Shown here piece after piece: positions 1 through 13,100 of a stretch of DNA of 64,000 bases (positions within the stretch are counted from its first letter, which is position 1; every line of letters begins with the position of its first letter). The notes below the pieces were generated by a model. That model was not told the origin of the DNA and made no database searches. It saw only the letters and a program-made list of their open reading frames with translations. A program made the translations under genes and the position numbers. Origin of the DNA: Diprion similis (taxonomy: Eukaryota > Arthropoda > Insecta > Hymenoptera > Diprionidae); the NCBI RefSeq assembly GCF_021155765.1, contig NC_060106.1, forward strand, positions 18,254,031 through 18,318,030. Direction: 5' to 3'.

Positions 1-666
1 AAAATTGAACTTCGCCGAAAACAAAAATAAATGAAAGCAATATGGCGCAATCAATATTTATTCCAAATATCACTGAATAGAACGTATTTGAATATATTGT
101 ATATCCTTCGAGAATATACGATCTTCACCGTGAAAATATAATTTCGTTTAATTCTAGAGAACTGACATAGTGAGAAATAGTACGGCAATTCAGTTACACA
201 TAATTTATCTATAAAACTGTGTAGACCCGAAAAAAAAAACTTGAAATTTTTTTTATTACTTGCGGTTAAAATAACGTTGACGAATAGCTAGAAAAAAAAT
301 ACAATTCTTTATTCTATACTAAATAATAATATAACAATATGTGTATGTATGTATAACAATATAGGTATTTGTGTATATGTAATATGTGTACCTAGGTATA
401 TCATACATTACGTTGCGATTAAGAAAAAAAAACCTAATATATAACTATTTTCGTATCACTTATATGGTGCGCTTATGGTAGTACTAGTTATTACATTTTT
501 TATTTCTTATTATTTTTTTCATAATCTGCTTGCGAGTATTTGGTTCTTGAATTATTTCTAAAATGTACAGAATTATTATGCAAAAATGGAAGGGTGATGA
601 TAGCATAGAGATGCATAATATAAGGGCGCAACATGGCGCCAGGAACGACGATGCCTTATCATATAA
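1..666. other. 3' flank of the FNIP gene
   Basis: AT-rich DNA downstream of the minus-strand FNIP stop codon. On the plus strand TTTATT occurs at 308-313 and 499-504, which is AATAAA on the minus strand. Either could be the FNIP polyadenylation signal, giving a 3' UTR of about 160-360 nt. No coding potential seen. Confidence 0.5.
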
Positions 667-3600
667 CTAGGCTAAGCTAAGCCCAAATCTTCGTGCAATT
701 ATTGGCGAATGAGTCGCGGCTACAGCTAAAAGTACAGGTATATCAGCTGCGTCGAGATCAAGAGCATCCGTTAGGGAGTCGACGCTGACGTCTTCCAACT
801 CTGCGCCGATCAGCATCTGTGCCAGAGCTTCACTCCGCAACCACATCTCCCGCAGCTTCCCCTCCAGAACTCGGACACACTGAGAATAAAAACATTCCGC
901 TTGATCAATCGAGCAGTCTCCACGTCTTATGAAATTGTGGTTTTTTGAATGAGACAGTATGGAAAACCGCCGATTTTTAGCGTTTGAGGTTTAATAATAA
1001 AAAAAGAAAAAGCTCACGTGAATGGGCGAGTGATATTTCCGCCAAACGTAGGCAAACGCCTCAAGCATGTTAGCAACAAGTCGAGACATTCCAACGGGAA
1101 GCGGAGCTTTCAGGGGAGACGTGTTGTTCGACAGGACGCCCACTTGCCAGCTGTCGACATCGGCAATGATGCAGAGCGCCTCGGAAATAGGCTGATCGAC
1201 TACAGGTGAATGGAAAGCGGCCTCGACTTCGTCCCTAACGCAGCCCAGCCACTCGTCTTCACTCTCTCCATCGAGTTCGTCATCGACGATTTTCTTCTTT
1301 CGTTTCTTTCTTTTTCTTTTCGACAGTCCCTGAACTACGAGACCCCAGGTATACCCACCGGTGTTGCAGGGGTCGGTGTCCTTGACAACGCTTATACTAC
1401 GAACTTCCCCGAACTTTAAAGAACTAGCCAGTCCTGCTTGTTGATCAGGGTCCTCGTCACTTTTAAGTAGAAATCTTTTTGATCTGTCGTTTAATAGAGA
1501 ACGTGATGAGAAAACTAGATAGTATATGCCAAGCAAAGGTCAAAGATTTTCACCGCATACTCACCTCGGCATAGGAAGTTCGACAACTCCGTTTTCCTCC
1601 ATTAAATACTCCAAACTGTTGCGCCGATTGATTTTAGCTCCACGATTATCAATGGAACTTGCAGTGTTACACGTGCGAAGTACCTCGGTAGCGTTGGTGG
1701 GTGTTTCGAGCAGTAAACTGTTGCCTTCGTAGGTATGCGAGGGTGCGAAGCTTGCACCAAAACAATTCAGGCAATGCCCCATAGTCCTTTCTTTGGTAGA
1801 AGTGCTGCCGGTGTTTTTTATACTTTTTGACGACTCAGGGAAGTTTCTTTGAATAATTTTTCTCAGGACATCTTCAGGGAGCTGCGCAGAGGTACTCGGC
1901 ACTCTGGAGAATGCGCATTGGCAGTAGCATTTTTGTTGTGAACCAAGCTTAGACTCAAGAGCTTTTTCCTCGCCGCCAAGTACGAAACGAACGTTTTCTT
2001 CCTTCCCAAAATTTCCCTGATTAATACTCGTCAGAGAGGAGTCAACATCATCGGTATCATCTGAAGACAATTTACTTGCGTCAAAGTCGTTCCCTCCATA
2101 TCTTTTCAATGACTCCAGCTTGGTATCAACATATGCAGCCTCTAAATCTCTGTCACTCATTTTACTCTCTAACTCTAAAAGCTGTGTACTGCGCTGCAAA
2201 TATTCTCGTCGCTTATCTCGTTCCAGAGGTGGAGTTTCACTTACAACTATTTTCACAGAATTTGAATTTTGATCCTTCTCCATAGAGTGGGGAAACGCAC
2301 TCAATTTTTGACATTCATCGTCGTCAAATGACTTGTACTTGACGTAAGAGTTATTATCTGTTTTTACCGAGTCCGTGGTGAGGGCATCGAGATTTTGTAG
2401 CATTGTTTCACTTCTCTTTAACTGTAATGCTTTTCCCTCTAAGTTTTGATTCAGGCACAAAGTGCGGGAGACAATCGGGCTAGCACAATTATCAGCTGGG
2501 AAATCGATTCGCCGTTTAGAAGTTTTCCACTGAAGAGAAGAAGCCGCGTTCATTTGACAAGATGAAAGCACTGGCTCTGTACTGGCACTTGTATTCTTGG
2601 TCGTAGAGCCAGGCTTAACTTTGTATGAAAGAGTACCCTTAGCTTCTAGTTTTTTTAACAAATCAACCGCCTCTTGTAACTCTCGCTGAGGTGAACATCT
2701 CCGCTCTCGTCTCCGCTCAATATTCCCACTGCGTATGAAGTAGGACAAAAATGACAACACTGTATTTATTAAGTCTGTCTTATCTGTCTCACCAACGATC
2801 ACCGTATGGGCAACTCTTAGGGGTGTACCCAGAGCCCCATACAAATCGCAGAGTTGGGCCCAGAGTGGATTGCACGGATAACGCTTGGCCAACGTTTCTA
2901 CCTGTAACCCATAATAATATTTACAACAACAATAATGTGGATAGATGGTGAGATAGATAGCAATGAGCTCAAATCTATGTGGCATAACAAGCGCTAAATT
3001 CAGGACTCTCACTTAGCCAGTTAGTGGAAGAGGTGAAAGATATAAATTGTTTAGTACGAAACCTGAACTGTGCAAGTATGAGGCTTGAAAGGCACATGTA
3101 TTCGTCAAATATAATTATAATTTACCAGTTTACGATCGCCAGAGGATAACACGGTATGTACCCAACCTAAGTGGTGCGTCAGCACAGCAGTGACTAGGGT
3201 GCTGAGGAAACTGAAAAACATAAATTGCTGGTAGTTCGTATACGTGAAAAATATCTGAAACCAACACTGACAAAACTCACAATAATATGGATTCCAATAC
3301 TCACAAATTTGTCGACTTAGTATCGACATCATCGAATAATCGGCACATTAATTGAAGACTGCGCTGCAAAGTATGAACTTTCAATTCTCCAGCTGTGTTT
3401 GGAGTCAGCAGAACCTTATGCCACAGTAACGGAGTAGGCAAAGTTGTCGTATTCATAAACAGTCGCAGCAGCCATAATGTGCAGTGTGTCGATGCTCGAT
3501 GCATCCGCGCCACTAGCCCTTTGCCCTTATTTTGACCACCTCTACGGCATGACCGTCGTAACCGGTCTAACATCCCCTCGAGCAGAGCACCATGTTCTAA

Positions 3601-6058
3601 CAGACGAGCCTCCATGCTCCTGTTAACAATTAGTCAATACAGCTTTATTGCAACTAAAATCAGAATAAAGTCTTAGAATAAACTAGCGATGAAAGAAAAA
3701 ATCGCGTATTCGTTACCTTTTCTCTCCCTCGCAATAGGAGTAATTAATAGCAAAGAAATATCCCATAAAAAATACTAACCGTTCATGACCTTGCGTCAGT
3801 TCAACTAAAACTGCTAAGCCGATTCTAGTTCTGTGCCGGCGATTCCGACTATCAGAATTATCATGTGAGCTATCAAATGGACAGTATTGTAGCCCAAACA
3901 AGTCTTCAGATTCTGATCGGCTCAGTGATGTTGAAATAGCTCGAAGCCACCTTCGTCGAAGACTAGATAAACTGCCAACACCTGATGAGCCGCTACTTTC
4001 CAACGACTGCGAGCCTGAATAATTTAGGTAAACATTAAACAAGAAGAATCTCTAGACAGTCTTGGCTTTCTTAAAAGTTAAGTAACGCCACAGTTTATGT
4101 TTCGATTATGAGATAGAAAAAGAATTGTAATAAAAAGTCAACAATTAACAGATGGTAGAATATGATTTAGATGAATTTAAGTGTTCAAACTTACTACCAC
4201 CAGCTGGTGGTGCAGCTGAAATATCGATATCCCAACTACTGCCAGTGCTGGAACTGGTGGAATTTTTTCTCAACTCTGGACTAAGCTGATTTCCATATGA
4301 ATTCAATAGGTTCGACTGAGATACTGAAACACGATTTTTAGATAGATGACAGCCATTCAGGTCAGTGCACAGTTTGGCCCTATTTCAAGGCATATTCAAG
4401 GGAGGGTTTCTATTTGAATACCAGAATTCAATAACTCACCAACACTTAACATACTTGAACTACCATTGCTACAATTAGCATCAATACTCATGGAATTGCC
4501 CAAAGTCTCACCAGAGTGCCTTTCACTGGAAGAGAATTACTGGTTTAGGCTTAAATTCGTTGAGAAAATTGGAAAGGTTTAGACCTTGAATACATACACC
4601 CTTATGGAGTTTGTTAACTTACTTCTGTTTGCAGGAGGTGTGCTCCGGTGCAGGAAAAATCTTGGCACACATGATTCGTCGAGGGGAATTCATAGCATGA
4701 ATCTGTAATAAATGATACGAATATGGTAGACCAGAAAACAAAGCCCACTTTTTCGGTTAAGTAAACAATTCAAGTACGATGCCATATGTGTACATAAATA
4801 AGAAGCTAATATTCCAAACAGTCTGTACAATTCTATTGAAAATGCTGTGCACATATAGGCTCAGCTGTGCTTATTGAAAACTGTGTAACTGAAAACTTGC
4901 GAATACTTTTTTGACTACTATTGACATTTTAGAACTATTGAATGATATGACTCATATCATATGAGTAAAGAATTTTCATTCTACAGTTCTGTTTATGTTC
5001 CAATTCATGAACTTCGTTTCTTGGTTCATTTATGCTAGCACGAACGTTAACCGCTTAAGATGAATTGACAAAGCCAATTTCTAGCTTGTCAGAAAAAAAA
5101 AGTTTCAAATCTTCACCTTGAAAGAAGGTCCTCTGTAAGTCATGGCAACAGAACCAAATACCATTTCTTTCAGGGATCCCACATCGTCACACTCCACCTT
5201 CTTGTACTAAAAAAACACATTACGAAATATGTTATTCTCTGAGGAAATTTATTTTAACGATCGAATGTCCAGTAAAACAGAGATCTAAACGATATTCATC
5301 AATCGTGGACTATATTTATAACTATCGATATCATAAACAAGGATTCGTTTAACTTGGTTGAATCTTGCAACTATTTTGTAATTAGTTATCACAGGTTCAA
5401 CAATAAATGAAACTTTATTACCAGGAAATATATTTACCTCGTAAACGAACTCATCGTCAATCTCTACGTAGATATCGTCTTTTTCTGTAACGAAATTCTT
5501 TGAAACTCCACATCGAAACTTAGCAGGAATTTTCTCGACGGATATCGAATCGAATAAAAGTTTCTGCTCGCCCCTGCGCTCACAGTCTCGAAATAATAAT
5601 ACTCTAATTTGGTCCTTTTGAAAGTATACAGATTTCCTGCAACAACGTAAACAATAAATATTATCAGTGTGAATAAAGTCAATCTCAAATACCTCAGACT
5701 TAATGTTAAGCAGCAGATGAATTAACGAAACATTCCAAGACAATATCGTCCGTTGTTTGATGAAGGTTAGGAGCGCGAGAAAAGTTCGTGCATGACAATT
5801 GGCGAAAACGCGATTCAGTGTAATATCCACTGTTCATAAATAAATAAATTGACATAGCGATAATTGAGCGCAGCAAACGTGAGGTGACATGCGATGGTCG
5901 ATATTCAAGTATGAAAGCATTGACAGGCAGGAATGAATGAATGAATGACGTGATTCTCACCTATCGCTGGCCCCGTTACTTTTATTCGCTGGTACAAAAT
6001 TATCAGCGTATTTATTAGACTCGTTTCTAGCTGAGAACAAATTCTTGAACAAAGGCAT
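667..6058 (-). CDS. FNIP: Folliculin-interacting protein (FNIP1/2 homologue), 12 exons
   Basis: The spliced reading frame is 1110 codons: 6058-5961, 5636-5438, 5206-5117, 4702-4623, 4525-4440, 4323-4195, 4014-3780, 3619-3305, 3210-3126, 2901-1565, 1483-1018, 879-667. All introns are GT-AG with matching phases. Vertebrate FNIP1 is about 1170 residues. Recognisable FNIP blocks, in order, are the N-terminal QIR..LFRDCERRG, then FGSVAMTYRGP followed by IHAMNSPRR (FNIP_N), then LVTAVLTHHLGWV and ETLAKRYPCNPLWAQLCDLY (FNIP_M). The C-terminal FNIP_C blocks are VVDQPISEALCIIADVDSW and a last exon ending in ATHSPIIARRFGLSLA. Family knowledge: FNIP is a longin/DENN-fold partner of folliculin. The complex is a GAP for RagC/D at lysosomes and binds AMPK. 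The long exon 10 carries the poorly conserved, Ser-rich middle region. The acceptor of exon 11 (1483) is the only one I find that keeps phase. The start is the first Met of the N-terminal exon, MPLFKNLFSARNE, which resembles vertebrate FNIP starts. Confidence 0.93.
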
Positions 6059-6947
6059 TATAGACTAAACTACGACTAGAGTTCCCACATTGTTCGAAAA
6101 ATTCTAATTCACGTCTTATCGTCGTCGTCACATGAAAAACTGCACCATACATATTCGCGAGATCTTGAGCCAACTGTAAATAAAGTCACGTGCTGAACAG
6201 TCATGTGATTGTGTGTTAGATAATTTGCTGCGTGAGTAACCATCTTCAGATAACTTGTGACGTTATCTTGTTGTGACGTTGGACTCGTAACGACATCTGG
6301 CGGCATATTTGAAAACTAACCCTCATCGATTTGGTTAATCAATGCCAGATGGCGGCAGTTTTGCATATCGAATCTTTCAACTCATGAGTTTCATTCGAAT
6401 TCGGTTAATTATACCTTCGAAATATCGGATCGATTGGTAGAATTGATGTTAAAAACATGAGTATTACTTAAAATATCGTTATGTAATTGTTCAAGGCCAG
6501 AATAGACATTTTATTACGGTTAGGCTAAAGTTTTATAATCCATAAATTAAACGACGTTCCGGGAACTGAGTTGAAGTCTTGCGAAGATCTCAAACTTCAA
6601 AACGACGCATTTTTATCGATCCAAAAGTTTTGAAACAAGAATAAATTCGAACAGTCAAAATTAATTTAGGAACGAAGGACAATTGAAATAAAACTTCAAA
6701 TACGAAGCTCGTCTACCATTCGAAAATATGAAACCTACAATCTCCGGTATTTGCCTATGACATAAAAATAAATATTATACTCGCAAAAATGCTGATTTAT
6801 TTGAATTTTTCTCCAATCGTAAACATGTTACAAAATACAAATTATCGAGATTTACAACACGAGCACCTGACTCTGCAATTTCGAGCGCAACGCGCAAACT
6901 GAGCGGCAATATGCGAGTGATTCGGATATTTTAAATAGCATCGGTGA
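6059..6947. other. Intergenic DNA between FNIP (5') and DNAJB13 (3')
   Basis: AT-rich. It should hold the FNIP promoter and 5' UTR (near 6059-6350, where there is a short run of CpG) and the DNAJB13 3' UTR. TTTATT at 6796-6801 is AATAAA on the minus strand, about 150 nt past the DNAJB13 stop, and is a credible poly(A) signal. No further gene seen. Confidence 0.5.
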
Positions 6948-9598
6948 TCACGGGTTGCAGATAGCTCTGAGTTGTCGTTTCTCATCGTCATCCGACTCTC
7001 TGCGTAAGGGAATGTCCGAATCGACGTTTCTCCGGAGTTTATCGGCCAAAATAAGTCGCTGAATGTACTCCGTATCACCCTTCTCACCGCCAGCTGACGA
7101 CACTCTAAATGCCTTCTTGACGTAATTCTTACTAGAATTCGGCATGTAGGCGGGAAACTCGATGTTGAATCGTATTATCAGGTCGCCCCTTTCCTTCGGG
7201 TTTTCCACCAACGGCAATCCCTCACCGATCACAACTTTTTCGTAATCTGGCCTTGTATGAATTAAAACGTCTTAACAGTCAAAGATTATTCGGCTTTCCA
7301 CATCCACTGAGACACCCTTTTTCCTCGTAGTGTAATTTCATTTCAACGAAAAATATTTCAGAGATAAGATGTGGGCTTGATTTTTACCCTCATATATTAT
7401 TTATTATTAGAACTGTTCACGTGTTGGGAAAAAATAGAGAAACGTGCTCCGTGAGACCTTCGGCGCGATCGAATCGATGTACATACTATTTCATGATAGA
7501 TTTTTCTATAAGCAAAACAATCTCGGAGTTTTATACAAAAGGAAATGCCTCAGTTCACCTGGAAAGCTGTGAGAACCTTGAGGACGAGCGTAATTAGTTC
7601 TTGCCGATGAGATAATTAATTAGAGCCCACCGCCCCGCCCCCCGAAGCACTCTAAAAGCAGTAATTTGACGAACCATTAGACGCAGGGCTGAGGGTGCAG
7701 GAAAGAATTCTACGCAAGGAATATTGCACTCGCCAGAGGAGGAATATATGTTTATGCACCAATACCGAGGTGCTTCGTGTCGAAGAAATAAAGGTGTGGC
7801 CCGCTTACGAGACGACGGAAGTGATGGGCACCCGCAGAATCCTCTCGTCGATTGTGTTGACCGTGACGAGGAAGCCAGTTAGGGCTTCGCGGAGAAAGAC
7901 ATCAACGACCATGACGAGATTGGAACCATCTCTGACGAAGGTGTCGTGCGGTCGGTCCTCGGTTATGAAGATGATGTCGGCTGGGAAAGAAGTAAAAAAA
8001 AGTCGGGCAATTTCACCCGCGTTTAGGCTTCATCGAACGATGGAAATTCGGGGTGAACGAAGGGAGGGGAAGGCAGAATCGAACTGCATTGTTCTGCGGT
8101 TTAAACGGGAAACGAACCGACTGCGAAACGTTGCTGAATCGCTGATTAACCCCCTTCAACCGACCCTCGGCCACCCGGTGAGATACGTAACGAATCGATA
8201 TCGCCAATCTACCGGGTATTTTCGTAGGACCTTGGTCACCCTCTTCAGGAAACAGGATCTCCGTCCCCGAGGGAAGCCCCGGTTTTATCGGGATGGTCAG
8301 AATTTTCTCCCTCGGGACCGTCGTCGACTTACTGTCCCCCGATAGGACTAATCTCTGGATCTTCATTTTCTTCACTCCTCCGAAGAATATCTGAAATACG
8401 TACATACAGTCGAACTACCGATCCGTTCGATTCGTAGGCTCTTACAGATGTTCGCTTCTTGCATTTGAATCAGGGTTCTCAAAAAAGACGGTGCACTTGG
8501 TCGAAAATCTGCTACCGCTTTGTACTTTTTTATTTTTTTTTTTGCTAGAGTCTAACGAAGACTTAGTACCTAAGTTCAAATAATTTTTCTTAGACTCTTG
8601 AAGAGTCGTCGAAGTGTAACGAAGAACGTGAAAGACATTCTACGTGCATCCTTCTTCAGCTTTGTCGTTGTATATACAAATGAAGCTACCAATCAACTAC
8701 CGGCAAATGAAATAGATAATTAATAGGGGGGGAAAAACCTCATTCAAAGTAAGTAAAAGGGGTTTAATGAGCGGCTCCTCCTTGCGCTTGATTCCTCTTC
8801 CTTCGGGCAACTCGTAGAGCGGTAAAGGATTGGCGAGAACGTCAAGGAGGTCGGCGTACGGACTGGAAGTGCCGAAAAAATCCCTGGGCGCGAAAAAAAA
8901 ATCAATACGGTGTACCCACGCGAAAGGGGAAGGGGGGAGGGGGAGGTTTGTATCGGCATGATGTAGAATGCGGGAAATTTTAACCTGTAGGTCCTGAGGG
9001 GATCTCCGTGGAAAACGTAAGGCTGGATGTAGTCTTGGGGGCCGGGAACCCCCCTCTTCAATCCCTCCTCGCCGTACTGATCGTAGATTGCTCTTTTGAA
9101 CGGATCTGAAAGTACATCGTAAGCCTCGGCGATCAGGCTGAAGACCGCTTGAACGCCCTCGTCTCTTTGTCTTTCGGGATTATAATGAATTGCCAATCTC
9201 CGAAACCTTGATCAATAATTTTGAGGTGGTATCAAGGTGCTATAAGCGATTTCTTTGAACATCCGGATGAACGAGATATTTTTTTTCTCATGCATTTTTG
9301 TACGGGTATGTATGTAGTACGTGTGAAAAGAGAAAAAATTTACTATATACTATTCTCATAGCTTAAAATATCTTCGGCAGCTTGGAAGGTATTTTATAAT
9401 TTCCGAGAAGAGGTTTAGCAGCGTTCTTGGACGAGCTTCTTTTAATTTTCAAAAACACTACTATCTTGGTTGAATGGAAAAATTTTTATTTCAATTTCAA
9501 TCCCGTAAATTAATCGAAAAGCTATCTTACGCCTTTTTTATCTCTAAATCGGTGGAATTTTTCTTCAACGACAAAACGCCGTAGTAGTCTATTCCCAT
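6948..9598 (-). CDS. DNAJB13: DNAJB13-type J-domain protein (axonemal/radial-spoke class), 6 exons
   Basis: Exons 9598-9531, 9206-8985, 8883-8739, 8390-8213, 7980-7809 and 7251-6948 give 362 residues; human DNAJB13 is 316. The J-domain is residues 1-75, starting MGIDYYGVLS, with AEAYDVLSDPFKRAIYDQYG typical of the family. Class-B C-terminal beta domains follow: FFGGVKKMKIQRLVL, EKILTIPIKPGLPSGTEI, then FPEEGDQGPTKIPADIIF and GEGLPLVENPKERGDLIIRF. The pattern matches DNAJB13 closely, which in vertebrates is a radial-spoke component of motile cilia and sperm flagella. The HPD signature that stimulates Hsp70 reads NPE here (residues 32-34); the human orthologue has HPL. The C-terminus runs about 50 residues past the usual end and is charged (K/R/D/E). 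The gene lies head-to-head with the HMG-box gene, start codons 564 bp apart. Function in sperm or cilia is inferred from the family. Confidence 0.92.
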
Positions 9599-10162
9599 TT
9601 GATCACATTCGCATTTGCCGCGACAAGCCATTGCGAATAATTTAAAAACGTATATTTTTATTAATGTATATTTCCGCGATTTTTATCCCTTGTGTCACGT
9701 GGCGAAACGAAAAAGCTCAGGTCACTGAACTTGGACCTGGACCTCAGGACTTGAACAAGGACGAACGTCATTGGTCCTTGTTGCGATCTTGGATTGTTTT
9801 TCTCGGAGGCGTTAGAAGAAAACGGTGAAATTGCGAAGCTGTATCGACAGGGGGAAAAAGATTGTTTATCACAGCCATCTTTGACGGTAGCTTGAGCCGC
9901 TTGACGACGAAAATCTGACAGGGTATAAAAAAACGTTCAGATTTTTTCAACAACTGCACGCTCTCCAACAACGAAATAGTGTAATCGTATATTATAGCTG
10001 CAATATACATATACACAACGTATTCCCATTATATAATTAATAATGTCCATCACGTTGCTTTAAAACACAATTGTTAAACGCTTAGTAACAATACGCCAGA
10101 ACCAAAACCGACGCTTATTCTCGCCCCGCGCATTTCTGACGGTCAAATTTCACCCCGGCGTC
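9599..10162. promoter_or_regulatory. Divergent intergenic region, DNAJB13 / HMG-box gene
   Basis: These 564 bp separate two opposite start codons, so both promoters and 5' UTRs must fit here unless non-coding first exons lie farther away. The stretch is AT-rich on the DNAJB13 side. An open minus-strand frame of 82 codons (9768-10016) resembles nothing I know and is probably chance. A bidirectional promoter is inferred from spacing alone; I cannot place a TATA box or initiator with confidence. Confidence 0.5.
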
Positions 10163-13100
10163 ATGGAAAGATACGGTCTTATCACCAGCATCATGGGAAG
10201 AGGTAAGAAGAAGGCTTTCCGTTAACCCCGATTTTATCGCTCTGCCATTTTTCACCCGAGGAAAAGTGGTTGCGTGATCTGTAAAAATTGGCGAAAAAAA
10301 AAGATTGAAAATTTAATCAAATCCGCAAGGCACGTCGAGCGCGATAAAACCTCTTCGATTCACACTCTCCTTCGTCAACCAATATAATTATCCGACTTCG
10401 CAGCTGCGGGGAAAGAAAATTCACCCCCGGAAAATGGCCTGCAACAGCGGGGAAAATCCTCCTCGTCGCTGTTACACCCGCTGCAAGAATGCAGTCCGAC
10501 GAGACCGACGACGACGGATCAGCTCGTGAGTATCCTCGAGGAAGATGGCGGACCCGATGGTCCTTCGAGCAGGAAACCGATTTGCCTAGAATCGAAGCCG
10601 CCCCGACGACGAGAGTCAACCGCCATCGGAAACATCCTCCAGGTCCACCTGCAACGCGGAGGAGGAATCGGCGCGAAATACGGAGGCGTCGGAAGTTCCG
10701 CTGGAAAACAGAAGATACCGAGACCCGCCAACGCCTTCATGCTCTTCGCTAACGAGTGGCGGAAAAAATTGGCCATACAAAACCCCAGGGAGTCCAACAA
10801 GGACATCAGTGTCAGGTTAGTACGAAGTATGTACAGTATACCGCATTGTTGGCGAGGCTGACTGTTGTTGCCGCTTCAGCGCATTCGTGCGATACAATGT
10901 TGCGCGGTATTCAGTCCGAGTTATTTTATTCGCCCTTGTTTTGCAAAGATTGCGCGAATTGACGGGTGGACATTTTGTTTGAACATTTTTTTTTTTTTAG
11001 ATCTCCATCATCCAGGAACGTGTTTTCAAAACTATTATTAAAAAAGTTTTACATTTTTCAATGAGACGCAATTTTCTTTTTCAAATCTCTTATAATTGTT
11101 CAGAACTCAAGAAAATCATTTAGATTTCGATTCGAAATCTCTTTGAATCGCTTGAAATCGCAAGTCACTATTTATGTGAAGCGATTTCTAGGAAATCGGT
11201 AAAAATCACTTAAAATCGTTTAGAATTCGATTCGAGGTGTCTTTGAATCGCCTGAAATCGTTCCTTCGCTTCTTGAAATCGCAAGTTACTATTTATGTGA
11301 AGGGATTCCTAAGAAATCGGTAAAAATCACTTGAAATCGTTTAGAATTCGATTCGAGGTCTCTTTAAATCGCCTGAAATCATTCCTTCGCTTCTTGAAAT
11401 CGCAAGTTACTATTTATGTGAAGCGATTCCTAGAAAATCGGTTAAAAATCACTTAAAATCGTTAAAAACCAAAGGAAAATCGTTTAGAATTCAATTGGAA
11501 ATCTGTTTAAATCGCCTGAAATCGCTTAAAATCACGGTGAAGGTTGCTCAAAATCAGTGAATACCTTCGAAACTGAAATTATTTGAAATCGGCTGAAATC
11601 GCATAAAACTGAGTGAAATCATTAAAAATTTGCAAATATCGCTTGTCACCCAATGATCTGCGAGTGAATAGATCCTCGACTTTCAATAAGACAAAGAATT
11701 CTTCAAACGAAAGATTATATCTTTTTTTCTAAAGACGTCGCGACGTCGATACTGGAACAAATTGCACATTGTAATAACCGCAGCTGCAATCTTGAGGTGT
11801 CCGTGGCTCTACTTTGTACGAGTGTAACAATGGCCGTGGAGTCTGTAGATATCTATGTAGCTCTATTGTTGGGTGACTTGAAGAGATGAGCAATTAATCC
11901 CCTCGAGCGGGAATATAATTGCTCCCGATGTCTTCGCCGAGTCCTTTCAGACTTCTCATTTCAGATTTACCTCCGATGCGAATATTCCGGACGGGCTCTG
12001 ACTCGCGGAATCTTAGGAGTCGTATTCGATGGTACCTATTATTGTACGGTTGGCATTTACACGCTGGTTAATGACGCACGAAGCATACCTTCGGGTAGCT
12101 TTGATCGCTCGTGTGACAACGATTCAACTAGTTTACTCGACATTCAATTGATCGGACTGTATCAATGGAGTGAATCGATCTAATCAGTAGAGTTAAATTA
12201 ATTCACCGGAACTAGATTTACCATTAACTCAAGCATTAATTTGGTATACCATCAGGATTAGCGAGGACACTGATTTTCAACGTTGCACGATAGAGTCGAA
12301 AGGTAAAAGCTGAAGATGATTTGCAATAACTGTGATCGTTCGATATTGTAATCACAGATTTCTGAATAAATTTCGTAGGCATGCTGGACAATTTTATCCC
12401 TCTTCCGCCTCTATGCAACGAGAATTTCTTATCGCGTTCCGGCCGCGTCCGCAAAGATCAATCCACACTGAAGATAACGCGGCGATACGTGCGATCAACC
12501 ACCCTAAAACTTGTTAAAAATAGAAGCTAAACGATCGCGTTCAGAGTGCCGAAGTGCAGAGTTGAACTCAGCTGTCATGCAAGGGGAAAAATGCATTTTT
12601 TATCACCTTTCCTCGAAGTGCATGAAAATTGTGCCAAAAAATTCTCTGCATTTTTCGCCCCTTGAAAAATAATCGCGTGTAATTTTGGTCAACGAATGGT
12701 CTTTTGAAATCCGCTCGATCGCGAGCTGAAAGAAAGGGAATCGAAGTACCCACTGAGTCTTACCATCCGGGTGAAAAATCGGCATTGAATGCTCGCTGCT
12801 GAAATCAGTTTCTCGGCTAATCACGCCGATGATTATGCTTAGGAATAAAGCCTGAAAAAATGTGTTCAAAGCAGAGATTGATTTTTCGTAAGCCCCTCTG
12901 CAGCAGAGGTGCGCTATACGCATCTCCTTAGGCTTCCGCTTCCGGTTTCCTTGAGTAACCGGAAAAAATGCCGTACAAGTCACTCGATTTCATAGCCCAC
13001 TTGACAATTTTTTAATTATCGGAATTTTTTCTTTTTTTTTAGGGCGGGGGGGGGGGGTGTTAAACTTTATTCCGAGTCAATGTGCTCAATATTTTTCACC

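Noticed and set aside
7695-8345. 216-codon plus-strand open frame
   Set aside because: It is antisense to DNAJB13 exons 4 and 5, which match the family and have proper splice sites.
10489-10752. 87-codon frame starting at the first ATG near the HMG exon
   Set aside because: It is in a different frame from the HMG box. The box frame is open back to an acceptor at 10403 and joins in phase to the ATG exon at 10163.
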